Notes: generated by a model not told the origin, from the letters alone. A stretch of 27,044 nucleotides of DNA from an uncultured Collinsella sp. (GCA_900758375.1 CAAERJ010000046.1:1-27044); one strand, 5' to 3'. Shown: positions 1 through 6,989, counted from the first letter of the stretch. A program made the numbers and translations.

Positions 1-877
1 GGCCGCCACGATCGCCACCGCGACCGCCGCGGTCGTTACCACGGTTGCCGCCGAAGCCGCCACGGTTGCCGCCGCGATCGCCATAGCCACCACGGTTGCC
101 GCCAAAGCCGCCGCGGCCGCCACGGTCGCCGCCACGATCGCCAAAGCCGCCACGGCCGCCACGATCGCCACCGCGACCGCCACGGTCGCCGCCACGGCCA
201 CCGCGATCGCCAAAGCCGCCGCGACCGCCACGGTCGCCGCCACGGCCACCACGGTCGTCACGACCGCCGCGAGGACCGCGGTCCTCGTCCAGGCCCATGG
301 CGACGAGCGGAGCGATAACCTTATCGAGAGCGGCCATCAGCTCGGTGGCCTCCTCGTAAGAAAGCTCGGGCAGGAGCTTCTCCTTCTTGTTGGCAAGCTC
401 GACCAGGCCCTCAGCGGCATCCTCGGCAGCGAAGACGACGATCTTGCGCATATCGCCCTCGGCGTCGTCGATGCGGCCGACCAGATCGGCAGCCTCGGCC
501 TCGGCCATCAGGCCATCGAGCTCACGGAGGCGCATGCCCAGCAGGTCGGACATTTCCTTCTGCTCCATCTTGGGCTTGAGGTCAAGAAGCTTGATGGCGC
601 GCTCGATGTTCGCCATGCGCTCGGCCTTGGCCTCCTCCTCCTTGGAAATAGCAAAGCGACGGCTACGCAGCAGGCGGGCGGCCTTCTGCATCTTGTCCAT
701 CAGCTCTTCGTCATCGTAATCAACGGCGGCCTCGACAACCTCGGCCTCCTCCTCGGCGGAAACCTCGTCAGCAGCCTCAACCTCGGCAGCTTCGGTCTCC
801 ACGGTCTCGACTGCCTCAACCTCAGCAGCCATGGTCTCGTTCTCGGTCTCGTTCATGATCTCTTCGTTCTCAGACAT
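1..877 (-). CDS. MarR-like winged-helix protein with RGG-repeat tail (partial)
   Basis: An open frame of 292 codons runs from an ATG at 877 off the left edge, so the C-terminus is missing. An AAGGAG Shine-Dalgarno sits 4 nt upstream. Residues 1-58 are extremely acidic (Glu/Ala/Val-rich). Residues about 60-195 look like a MarR-type winged helix: residues 105-117 (EQKEMSDLLGMRL) resemble the DNA-recognition helices, followed by a wing-like DLVGRIDDAEGDMRKIVV, which matches the MarR pattern GLVxR-x-D-x-D-R-x-x-x-V. From about residue 200 to the edge the protein is only RGG, GGDRGG, GGFGDRGG and GGNRGG units. RGG boxes usually bind RNA, so a nucleic-acid role is inferred. The MarR resemblance is pattern-based and was not searched. 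The gene lies downstream of the MFS gene on the same strand, 152 nt away. Confidence 0.75.
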   Translation of the reverse strand, partial: MSENEEIMNETENETMAAEVEAVETVETEAAEVEAADEVSAEEEAEVVEAAVDYDDEELMDKMQKAARLLRSRRFAISKEEEAKAERMANIERAIKLLDLKPKMEQKEMSDLLGMRLRELDGLMAEAEAADLVGRIDDAEGDMRKIVVFAAEDAAEGLVELANKKEKLLPELSYEEATELMAALDKVIAPLVAMGLDEDRGPRGGRDDRGGRGGDRGGRGGFGDRGGRGGDRGGRGGDRGGRGGFGDRGGDRGGRGGFGGNRGGYGDRGGNRGGFGGNRGNDRGGRGGDRGG

Positions 878-891
878 GAGACTCCTTCTTG

Positions 892-945
892 GCCCTCTCG
901 GGCATCATCGCCCCATTCGCGGGGCCCGTCGCGCACTCTTTGCGC
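892..945 (-). promoter_or_regulatory. Three tandem small hairpins in the leader of the RGG protein
   Basis: Three perfect inverted repeats occur in a row just upstream of the Shine-Dalgarno of the RGG-tailed gene. They are GCGCA/TGCGC (931-935 with 941-945, 5-nt loop), GCCCC/GGGGC (910-914 with 921-925, 6-nt loop) and GCCC/GGGC (892-895 with 900-903). Read on the minus strand, the last one has a GAGA loop, a GNRA tetraloop. Spacers are 5 and 6 nt. The structures are directly visible. A role in post-transcriptional autoregulation is an inference. Confidence 0.5.
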
Positions 946-1029
946 TTAAAACATTCATGCCTCTCGGCAAAACGTCCATTAGTTTATGGTGTCGCCCGCT
1001 AATCTAGCTGCAGAATCTATGTGCACACA

Positions 1030-2445
1030 TTAATGCGACATGTGCGACTCGCGGCGAGCGTACACAACCGATACCACAAATCCGACCAAGGCAATTACAG
1101 CCGCCACACGCACGGCTGTCGCAAATCCAATCGCCTGGGCAACGTCGGTCGCAACGCCAGCGGCGCCGGCAGTCGCCGCAGAACTCGAAAGCAGACCGAT
1201 AAACAGCGACGGGCCAAACGATGCGGCAATCATGTTCCACGTGTTGAGCAATGCTGTTCCGTGAGGATGCTCAGCGGCAGGCAGCGTCTCCAAGCCGGCC
1301 GTTTGCGAGGGGCTCAGCACCAAACCGACTCCGGCATACACCACAACGGTCAGCGCCACGACGACGCCGATGTCCATGCTTGCCGCCGTCATCGAGATGG
1401 CAGTCTGTCCCACGGCAATCAGGGCAAAGCCGACCGGCAGCAGCGGCCATGCCCCGCGGGCGTCCATCACACGTCCGCCCACAATCGAGGTCACGGCGTT
1501 GCAGGCAATCGCCGGCAAAATGAGCAAGCCCGCAATAAGTGCGGTCATGCCGTATGCGCCCTCAAAATAGAGCGGCAACAAAACGCTCATCGAGAACGTC
1601 GTCATCATCGACACCACCACGAGCAGACACGCAGGCCAAAAACGAACGCTCGCCATGGGACGCACGTTAAGCACCGGATGCTCGAGCTTGAGCTGGCGGG
1701 CCGCAAACAGGCCGAGCAGCACCATGGCGGCGAAGAGCGTCACGATGCCGGCAATCAGATTGGTCGAGAACTCGCCTACGGAATACACAAACGCCGTAAT
1801 ACCGGCGGCGAGCAAAACGACCGACAGAATATCAAGCGTGGTGTTCGAGCGCTCTCCGACATTCTGGACAAGCTTTACGCCCGCCGCAGCGACCACAATG
1901 CCGCCCACCAGCGGCACTACGAACACCGCCCTCCAGCCAAACAACGTGCACATAAGACCGCTGATTACGGGTCCAAACGCCGGCCCCAGCGTAATGCAGG
2001 CACCGCCCAGGCTCAGATACAGGCCGAGCTTCTCGCGCGGGGCGCATGACAGCACCACGTTCATCATGAGCGGGAACAAAATACCCGATCCCGCAGCCTG
2101 CAAAATACGGCTTGGCAGCAAAACGCTAAACGACGGAGCGACCAGGCACAGGATTTCGCCGGCGACCATGCATCCGCATGCGAAAAACAACAGCTTGCGC
2201 GTCGAGAAACGGCCGGACAGGAAGGCCATGATGGCCGTAAAAATCGACGTCACGATCATGTAGCCCGAAACGAGCCACTGCGCCGTGGTGGCACTCACCG
2301 AAAAAGCCGCCATAATGTCGTGCAACGCCACGTTAATGATGTTCTCGTTAAACGCGGCGACAAAGGCTGCAATATACATTACGGCGAGAAGCGCCGCAGT
2401 GCCCGATGGCGTTACTTGAACTTGTTGCTGAGATTTGCTTCCCAT
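1030..2445 (-). CDS. MFS transporter, DHA2 (EmrB/QacA-like) family
   Basis: This 471-aa protein has about 14 hydrophobic segments, the number expected for the DHA2 drug:H+ antiporter group. The N-terminal half has NENIINVALHDI and QWLVSGYM, typical of EmrB/QacA TM1-TM2. An antiporter motif C-like stretch, GGACITLGPAFGPVISG, lies in TM5. The frame is open further upstream, but I chose the ATG at 2445 because a GAGGAAGG Shine-Dalgarno lies about 8 nt before it and the protein then begins MGSKSQQQ, just ahead of TM1. The likely role is proton-driven efflux of a small hydrophobic compound across the membrane; the substrate cannot be told. It is divergent from the deformylase-like gene at 2651 and shares a 205-nt intergenic region with it. 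No dedicated regulator is adjacent, unless the RGG/MarR-like gene downstream serves that role. Confidence 0.88.
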   Translation of the reverse strand: MGSKSQQQVQVTPSGTAALLAVMYIAAFVAAFNENIINVALHDIMAAFSVSATTAQWLVSGYMIVTSIFTAIMAFLSGRFSTRKLLFFACGCMVAGEILCLVAPSFSVLLPSRILQAAGSGILFPLMMNVVLSCAPREKLGLYLSLGGACITLGPAFGPVISGLMCTLFGWRAVFVVPLVGGIVVAAAGVKLVQNVGERSNTTLDILSVVLLAAGITAFVYSVGEFSTNLIAGIVTLFAAMVLLGLFAARQLKLEHPVLNVRPMASVRFWPACLLVVVSMMTTFSMSVLLPLYFEGAYGMTALIAGLLILPAIACNAVTSIVGGRVMDARGAWPLLPVGFALIAVGQTAISMTAASMDIGVVVALTVVVYAGVGLVLSPSQTAGLETLPAAEHPHGTALLNTWNMIAASFGPSLFIGLLSSSAATAGAAGVATDVAQAIGFATAVRVAAVIALVGFVVSVVYARRESHMSH

Positions 2446-2650
2446 GCATTTCCTTCCTCTTAGAACGACAATCGCATCGCCCCAGAGGAACGGTCCAGGG
2501 CGAAAAATGAGCCCTAGACTTACGCCAGACGCCGTACACGACGAATCTGGCAACATGGTCCAACGTCGAAAGATTGTAACGCGGACGCGCAGCTTTCCTT
2601 CCGCGCTATTATTAAAAGTCCACGAAAGCATGAGACATGAGGAGCCCGCC

Positions 2651-3061
2651 ATGATTAAGCCCATCATGAAATCCAAGTTCTTTTTACGCCTGCCTTCCGA
2701 AGACGCGGGACCCGACGACGCCGTGATCGGGCAAGACCTCCTGGATACGCTCCACGAGCATGAGCACGAGTGCGTGGGCCTCGCTGCCAACATGATCGGC
2801 GTGCGCAAACGCATCATCTGCGTAAAAGACGGCAACAGGGCGCTGCTCATGTACAACCCGCAAATTCTTGAGCAGGTCAATGCCTATCAAACGAGCGAAG
2901 GATGTCTTTCGCTCATCGGAGAGCGTCCCTGCACCCGCTATCGCCGCATTAAGGTTGAGTATTTGGACGAGAACTTCGTCCACCGCATCAAAAACTTCTC
3001 GGGCTACACCGCTGAGATCATCCAACACGAAATCGACCACTGTAACGGCGTCGTGATCTAG
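2651..3061 (+). CDS. def: Short peptide deformylase family protein (Gln-to-Met in motif 1)
   Basis: This 136-aa protein carries all three deformylase motifs: GLAANMIG (43-50), EGCLS (83-87, metal ligand Cys85) and QHEIDH (125-130, metal ligands His126/His130 and catalytic Glu127). Deformylases remove the N-formyl group from nascent proteins. It is shorter than classic enzymes (about 150-190 aa) and ends six residues after motif 3. In motif 1 the usual Gln of GLAAxQxG, which helps bind the substrate carbonyl, is Met48. Short deformylases with this AANMIG form are, as far as I recall, widespread in gut anaerobes, so it may still be active. The start at 2651 is chosen for GGAG six nt upstream; an in-frame ATG at 2630 lacks a good Shine-Dalgarno. 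A second paralogue lies at 10398-10817. Confidence 0.85.
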   Translation: MIKPIMKSKFFLRLPSEDAGPDDAVIGQDLLDTLHEHEHECVGLAANMIGVRKRIICVKDGNRALLMYNPQILEQVNAYQTSEGCLSLIGERPCTRYRRIKVEYLDENFVHRIKNFSGYTAEIIQHEIDHCNGVVI

Positions 3062-3062
3062 T

Positions 3063-3086
3063 TCCGCCGTTCTACCGAACGGCGGA
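3063..3086 (+). terminator. Hairpin after deformylase-like gene
   Basis: A perfect 10-bp stem (TCCGCCGTTC with GAACGGCGGA) and a TACC loop start two nt after the stop codon. No T-run follows, so this is a terminator-like or 3'-end-stabilising hairpin and not a classic intrinsic terminator. Confidence 0.55.
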
Positions 3087-3100
3087 CCACTTGACGCTGC

Positions 3101-3200
3101 GCGAGCCGCATTCACGCCAATCTGACGTTCAATTTCGAGGGCGCGACCAGAAGGTCAGCGCCCTCTCATTTCACGTCACCTTGGCGCAAATGCGGCTCGC
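3101..3200. repeat. 100-nt nested imperfect palindrome between convergent genes
   Basis: The outer arms are GCGAGCCGCATT-CA-CGCCAA (3101-3120) and TTGGCG-CA-AATGCGGCTCGC (3181-3200), complementary except for the two-base CA/CA mismatch. Inside lie TGACGT (3123-3128) with ACGTCA (3173-3178), then GAGGGCGC (3137-3144) with GCGCCCTC (3158-3165), then GACC/GGTC closing an AGAA loop (3145-3156). The whole 100 nt can fold into one long hairpin. It sits between the 3' ends of two convergent genes. It contains no ORF and has no T-runs at its ends. It could be a bidirectional terminator, a dispersed palindromic element (REP/MITE-like) or a structured RNA. Confidence 0.7.
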
Positions 3201-3260
3201 TCGCTGTCGTATGTCTATCCTGCGACGCCTCGATTCTTGCGGCGGCAGATACCTAATCCC

Positions 3261-4781
3261 CTACGCTTGGCGGTAATGATCGAAGAAGTCGGCGAGGTCT
3301 TCGAGCGACTCTTTGAGCACTTCCATGCGCGGCAGGTACACGATGCGGAAGTGGTCGGGCTCGGCCCAGTTAAAGCCGCCGCCGCGCGTGATCAGAATCT
3401 TCTTCTCGTGCAGCAGGTCAAGGGCAAACTGCTCGTCATCGGTGATGTTGAACTTCTTCACATCCATCTTGGGGAAGATGTAGAACGCCGCACGCGGCTT
3501 AACCACCGAGATGCCGTCAATCTTGTTGAGCGCCTCATACACAAAGTTGCGCTGCTCGTAGACACGACCGCCGGGACGGATATAGTCGTTGACCGACTGA
3601 TGGCCGCCGAGCGCCGTCTGGACGATTGACTGGGCCGGCACGTTGGAGCACAGGCGCATGTTGGAGAGCATGTTGATGCCCATGATGAAGTCGCTCATGC
3701 AGCGCTGGTTGCCCGAAAGCACCATCCAGCCAATGCGATAGCCCGCGATCATGTGCGACTTGGAAAGGCCGCTAAAGGTGACACAGGGCAGATCGGGAGC
3801 GAGCGAGGCAATCGAGACGTGCTCATAGCCGTCCATGCACAGGCGGTCGTAGATCTCGTCTGCAAAAATCATGAGCTGGTGCCTGCGCGCAACCTCAACG
3901 ATGCCCTCGAGCACCTCACGCGGGTAAACGGAGCCCGTGGGGTTGTTGGGGTTGATGATGACGAGGGCCTTGGTCGCGCTCGTGATCTTGGACTCCATAT
4001 CCTGCAGATCGGGATACCAATCGGCCTGCTCGTCGCACAGGTAGTGCACAGGATGGCCGCCGGCAAGGGTCGCGCACGCCGTCCAGAGCGGGTAGTCGGG
4101 GCTGGGGATCAGGATCTCATCGCCGTTGTCGAGCAGCGCGTTCATCGAAAGTTGAATGAGCTCGGACACGCCGTTGCCCGTGTAGATGTGCTCCATCTGA
4201 ACGTTGGGCAGGCCTTTGATCTGCGAGTACTGCATGATTGCCTTGCGCGCGGAGAACAGGCCACGCGAGTTGGAATAGCCTTCGCAGTCGGGCAGCTGCT
4301 GGCGCATGTCCTTGATGACCTCGTCGGGCGTGCGGAAACCGAAGGGCGCCGGGTTGCCGATATTGAGCTTGAGGATGCGCTCGCCCTCGTCCTCCATGCG
4401 GGCAGCCTCGTCGACGACGGGACCGCGCACGTCATACAGGACATTATCGAGCTTGGTGGATTTAGAAAAAGTACGCATGGTGGTGCTCCTTGGAATTTGA
4501 GCTGAGGGATGGGGTTCGGGCTTGGAATCGTTGCGGGGTGATGATGCCTCGCCTTGATCGGCGTCGCCGGCAAGCAGCCAGGTAACATCGACCTCCAAAA
4601 TACGGGCGAGCAGCTCAGCCACGTCGCGCCGCGGGATCGTCTTGCCGCTCACATATTGGCTCATCTGACTCTTGCCGAGTTTTTTGCCGAGCATCTCCGA
4701 TGCGCGGATTACGTCCGACTGGCGAACGTCGCGATCGGACATAGTCTGTCGCAGGCGATCGCTAAACGTCTCTTGGGCCAC
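3261..4781 (-). CDS. XRE-type HTH fused to class I/II aminotransferase (AlaA-like)
   Basis: The 506-aa product has an XRE/Cro-type helix-turn-helix at residues about 5-70 (QMSQYVSGKTIP is the recognition region), a polar linker (about 72-100) and a fold-type I PLP aminotransferase from about 102 to the end. Visible aminotransferase residues are NPNNPTG (277-283), Asp308 and Tyr311 in FADEIYDRL, and the PLP lysine Lys341 in GLSKSHMIAGYR. The catalytic half resembles AlaA/YfbQ alanine-pyruvate or related transaminases. I chose the GTG at 4781 because AAGGAGG lies 5 nt upstream; the longer frame to 4820 has no such site. A second strong start lies inside at codon 102, which would release a 405-aa stand-alone enzyme. 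Its upstream region carries repeated GTTCAATT boxes, suggesting autoregulation. The natural substrate is unknown. Confidence 0.9.
   Translation of the reverse strand: MAQETFSDRLRQTMSDRDVRQSDVIRASEMLGKKLGKSQMSQYVSGKTIPRRDVAELLARILEVDVTWLLAGDADQGEASSPRNDSKPEPHPSAQIPRSTTMRTFSKSTKLDNVLYDVRGPVVDEAARMEDEGERILKLNIGNPAPFGFRTPDEVIKDMRQQLPDCEGYSNSRGLFSARKAIMQYSQIKGLPNVQMEHIYTGNGVSELIQLSMNALLDNGDEILIPSPDYPLWTACATLAGGHPVHYLCDEQADWYPDLQDMESKITSATKALVIINPNNPTGSVYPREVLEGIVEVARRHQLMIFADEIYDRLCMDGYEHVSIASLAPDLPCVTFSGLSKSHMIAGYRIGWMVLSGNQRCMSDFIMGINMLSNMRLCSNVPAQSIVQTALGGHQSVNDYIRPGGRVYEQRNFVYEALNKIDGISVVKPRAAFYIFPKMDVKKFNITDDEQFALDLLHEKKILITRGGGFNWAEPDHFRIVYLPRMEVLKESLEDLADFFDHYRQA
4476..4491 (-). promoter_or_regulatory. 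Internal ribosome binding site and ATG for separate aminotransferase
   Basis: Within the fusion gene an AAGGAG (4486-4491) is followed by 7 nt and then an in-frame ATG (4476-4478) that begins MRTFSKST, exactly at the domain boundary. Translation from here would give a 405-aa aminotransferase without the HTH. The site is as strong as the one for the full-length start. Confidence 0.6.
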
Positions 4782-4802
4782 TAGAACCTCCTTGCTGGCA
4801 AA

Positions 4803-4883
4803 GTTCAATTTATAGAACACGAATTGAACCAGAGTTCAATTTAGGCAGCAGTATAACGCGGCACCTCATTCGAAAGTTCAATT
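4803..4883 (-). promoter_or_regulatory. GTTCAATT operator cluster upstream of the HTH-aminotransferase
   Basis: Four copies of GTTCAATT or its complement lie within 81 nt: 4803-4810, 4822-4829 (inverted), 4834-4841 and 4876-4883. The middle two form a perfect 8-4-8 palindrome, AATTGAAC-CAGA-GTTCAATT (4822-4841). On the minus strand, TATAAA (4809-4814) and TATACT (4850-4855) are candidate -10 boxes embedded in the cluster, with TTGAAC copies as possible -35 elements at somewhat long spacing (19-20 nt). This is the layout expected for an autorepressing XRE regulator. Binding is inferred. Confidence 0.6.
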
Positions 4884-4912
4884 TCATAAGAAAATGTACC
4901 GAACCCCGAGGA

Positions 4913-4930
4913 TTGTCCCAAAGTGGACAA
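4913..4930. promoter_or_regulatory. TTGTCC-N6-GGACAA inverted repeat
   Basis: A perfect 6-6-6 inverted repeat lies just past the stop codon of the LysR gene and upstream of the GTTCAATT cluster. It may be a weak 3' hairpin of the LysR transcript or a further operator. No T-run follows it on either strand. Confidence 0.35.
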
Positions 4931-4943
4931 CAGGTACGCGCCT

Positions 4944-5801
4944 TTAGAGATATTCAAGGAGACGAGCCGCCGCAAGCGAAACGTCAGCCGTGCGATATAT
5001 CGCATTGATCTGCCGATGAGGATGTCCCTCGAGTGGGCGCACGGCAACATCGAACTGACAGCGACGCAAGATAAGCGCAGGAAGAATGCTCACACCCAGG
5101 CCGTCCTCGACCATAGCCATAATCGCATAGTCATCCCAGGTCGACAGTTTTGAGCGCACCGCCAGCCCCGCCCGACGAAAGAGCGGCGTAATCTCGTCAT
5201 CGGTGCCGCGTTCCAGCAGAATAAACTGCTCGTTGGCCAAATCGGCAAGGGAAACGACCTCCGCCGCGGCAAGCGAGGAGTCCGCTGGCACCACGGCCAT
5301 CAGCTCGTCTTGCACCAACGGCCGCGACACCATGCCGGCGCCGCGTGGTTCGCGCGGAATAAAGCCCAGGTCGCAGCGGCCTTCCGCCACCCATTGTTCA
5401 ATCTCTGAGTAATCGCCCATCAGCAACTCATAATCGACGTCCGGGTGATCGGCGCGAAAGCGCGCGATCACCGGCGGCAGCACGTGGGTCGCCACACTCG
5501 AAAACGTACCGATGCAGATTTTGCCGCGCATGAGCCCACGCATCTCATCCACCCGTCGCTGCAAACGAACAAATTCCTCGCACAACGCCTCGACCGCCGG
5601 CATAACTTGCCGCCCATCGGCAGAAAGCACTACGCCCTCGCGGCTTCTATCGAGCACTTTAAAGCCCCAGTCGGCCTCAAGATCGGCCACCATACGGCTC
5701 ACGCCCGACTGCGAATAGCTCAGCCGCTCGGCGGCGCGCGTAAAACTTCCGGCGCGTACGGTCTCAAGCAGCACCTGCATCTTTTGAATATTCGTTTCCA
5801 C
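4944..5801 (-). CDS. LysR family transcriptional regulator (next to EamA exporter)
   Basis: This is a LysR-type regulator of 285 aa from the GTG at 5801, which has GGAGG 6 nt upstream; the ATG at 5822 has no Shine-Dalgarno. The N-terminal winged helix is clear: AGSFTRAAERLSYSQSGVSR and a following DLEADWGFKVLDRSREGVVLS wing. The rest is a periplasmic-binding-like effector domain (RGKICIGTFSSVATHVLPPVI onward). The protein is near the normal LysR length of about 290-300. It is divergent from the EamA-family exporter at 5920, with a palindrome in the shared region, so control of that exporter is likely. The effector ligand cannot be predicted. The HTH-aminotransferase gene follows downstream on the same strand. 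Confidence 0.9.
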   Translation of the reverse strand: METNIQKMQVLLETVRAGSFTRAAERLSYSQSGVSRMVADLEADWGFKVLDRSREGVVLSADGRQVMPAVEALCEEFVRLQRRVDEMRGLMRGKICIGTFSSVATHVLPPVIARFRADHPDVDYELLMGDYSEIEQWVAEGRCDLGFIPREPRGAGMVSRPLVQDELMAVVPADSSLAAAEVVSLADLANEQFILLERGTDDEITPLFRRAGLAVRSKLSTWDDYAIMAMVEDGLGVSILPALILRRCQFDVAVRPLEGHPHRQINAIYRTADVSLAAARLLEYL

Positions 5802-5846
5802 GGCACCCCTCCACCTTTGCATGAGTTTTTGTCATGTTTGCCATGC

Positions 5847-5852
5847 ATTATA
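5847..5852 (-). promoter_or_regulatory. Candidate -10 box of the LysR gene
   Basis: A perfect TATAAT on the minus strand, about 46 nt upstream of the chosen GTG. No good -35 box is seen at 16-18 nt, which would fit an activator- or self-regulated promoter. Confidence 0.4.
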
Positions 5853-5873
5853 TTCGCTTTTCTTCTAAAGCCA

Positions 5874-5890
5874 GTTCACCCATAGTGAAC
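5874..5890. promoter_or_regulatory. LysR-type operator candidate GTTCAC-N5-GTGAAC
   Basis: A perfect 6-5-6 inverted repeat lies in the 118-nt region between the divergent LysR and EamA genes. It contains a T-N11-A core of the kind bound by LysR-type regulators and sits upstream of both candidate promoters, including the TATAAT at 5847-5852 and a GATATAG at about 5898 facing the exporter gene. Confidence 0.6.
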
Positions 5891-5919
5891 ATGCTCGGAT
5901 ATAGAGGGGATGTCAGCGC

Positions 5920-6831
5920 ATGAACAACGGACTGTTTACGTACTTAGCAGCATTGCTATTGTTTGGCTCCAACGGCATCATTGCCGCTGCCATCGCGCTG
6001 CCGAGCTCCGATATCGTGCTACTACGCACGTTTTTGGGCGCACTTTCGCTTGTCACCGTCCTCGCCATCACCCAACGCCATACGTTGCAGGCGCCATCTC
6101 GCCCCCGCGAAGCCGCAGCCCTTCTCCTTTCGGGAGCCGCGCTGGGCGCCAGCTGGATTTTTCTGTTCCGAGCCTACCAGACGATCGGCGTCGGCGTTTC
6201 CTCGCTGCTGTACTACTGCGGCCCCATCATCGTCATGGCGCTCTCCCCGCTCATCTTTGGCGAAAAGCTGACCGGCGGCAAAATCGCCGGCTTTATCGCC
6301 GTTGCCAGCGGTGCTTTTCTCATTGCAGCGCAAGGTCTAGGCAGCAATATGCCCATTGCGGGTATCGCTTGCGGCATCGCCTCGGCCTTCTGCTACGCAT
6401 TGATGGTCATCGCCAGCAAGGGTGCGCCACACATCGAAGGCCTCGAAAACTCCACGCTCCAGGTGAGCGCCGCCTTTGTGACCGCGCTGGTCCTCACGCT
6501 CATCACGCAGTGCGCTCCCTCATTCCTGTCCGCCGGCGTCGCCGCCAGTATTGATTGGCGCGCCGTCGTCATGCTCGGCGTCGTCAACACCGGCATCGGT
6601 TGCTTGCTCTACTTTAGCGCTGTCGCCAAGCTGCCCGTCCAGACCGTTGCGGTCGTTGGCTACCTCGAGCCGCTTTCGGCCGTCGTGTTCTCGGCCGTCC
6701 TTTTGGGCGAAGTCATAACACCGGTCCGCCTGATGGGCGCCGCACTTATCATCGGCGGCGCGATTTTTTGCGAACTCGCCGGCAAACGCGCAAGCGCCAA
6801 GGCTGGCATCGCCCAGACAGTGCGTGCTTAA
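5920..6831 (+). CDS. EamA/DMT family transporter
   Basis: This 303-aa protein has ten predicted membrane segments in two homologous EamA halves: residues about 5-137 (ending in SPLIFGEKLTGGKIAGFIAV) and about 150-285 (YLEPLSAVVFSAVLLGE-VITPVRLMGAALIIGG). The repeated EPL/SPL-x-GE-x-G pattern at the end of each half is the family signature. Members export amino acids, metabolites or drugs. The start at 5920 is followed directly by TM1; GAGGGG lies 11 nt upstream, a rather long spacing. The divergent LysR gene and the palindrome between them suggest inducible expression. No clear intrinsic terminator follows, though a 24-nt palindrome lies 34 nt downstream. Confidence 0.9.
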   Translation: MNNGLFTYLAALLLFGSNGIIAAAIALPSSDIVLLRTFLGALSLVTVLAITQRHTLQAPSRPREAAALLLSGAALGASWIFLFRAYQTIGVGVSSLLYYCGPIIVMALSPLIFGEKLTGGKIAGFIAVASGAFLIAAQGLGSNMPIAGIACGIASAFCYALMVIASKGAPHIEGLENSTLQVSAAFVTALVLTLITQCAPSFLSAGVAASIDWRAVVMLGVVNTGIGCLLYFSAVAKLPVQTVAVVGYLEPLSAVVFSAVLLGEVITPVRLMGAALIIGGAIFCELAGKRASAKAGIAQTVRA

Positions 6832-6865
6832 AAGCCCCTGTTTTGAAATGCTACCTACGTACATA

Positions 6866-6889
6866 AATAATCCCCAGCTGGGGATTATT
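6866..6889. promoter_or_regulatory. 24-nt perfect palindrome before kup
   Basis: AATAATCCCCAG is followed directly by its exact complement CTGGGGATTATT. The A/T-rich flanks and C4/G4 core could fold into a hairpin ending the EamA transcript, in either direction, but only ATTATTGTC follows. It may equally be a regulator binding site for kup. Confidence 0.5.
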
Positions 6890-6944
6890 GTCTAAAATAA
6901 CGTGATGTGCCAAACTGCTCTTGTATGTATAAAGACGGCATAAA

Positions 6945-6969
6945 GGTTATCTGTCCTAGACGGATAACC
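6945..6969 (+). promoter_or_regulatory. Hairpin in the kup 5' leader
   Basis: GGTTATC (6945-6951) and GATAACC (6963-6969) form a 7-bp stem, with GTC/GAC continuing it inside after a one-base T/G mismatch. It ends 8 nt before the kup Shine-Dalgarno. A possible TATAAA -10 box lies at 6928-6933, which would place the hairpin at the start of the transcript. It could be an operator or a translational control element. Confidence 0.4.
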
Positions 6970-6989
6970 GGATGTCCAAGGGAGTCCAC

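Noticed and set aside
1..280. Regular GC-rich short repeats resembling a CRISPR or tandem DNA repeat
   Set aside because: The repeats are in one open reading frame on the minus strand and encode RGG-type amino-acid repeats; there are no unique spacers.
1021..2049. Plus-strand 342-codon open frame
   Set aside because: Its product is a His/Arg/Gln-rich sequence typical of the shadow of a membrane-protein gene. The minus strand encodes a clear MFS transporter with a proper ribosome binding site.
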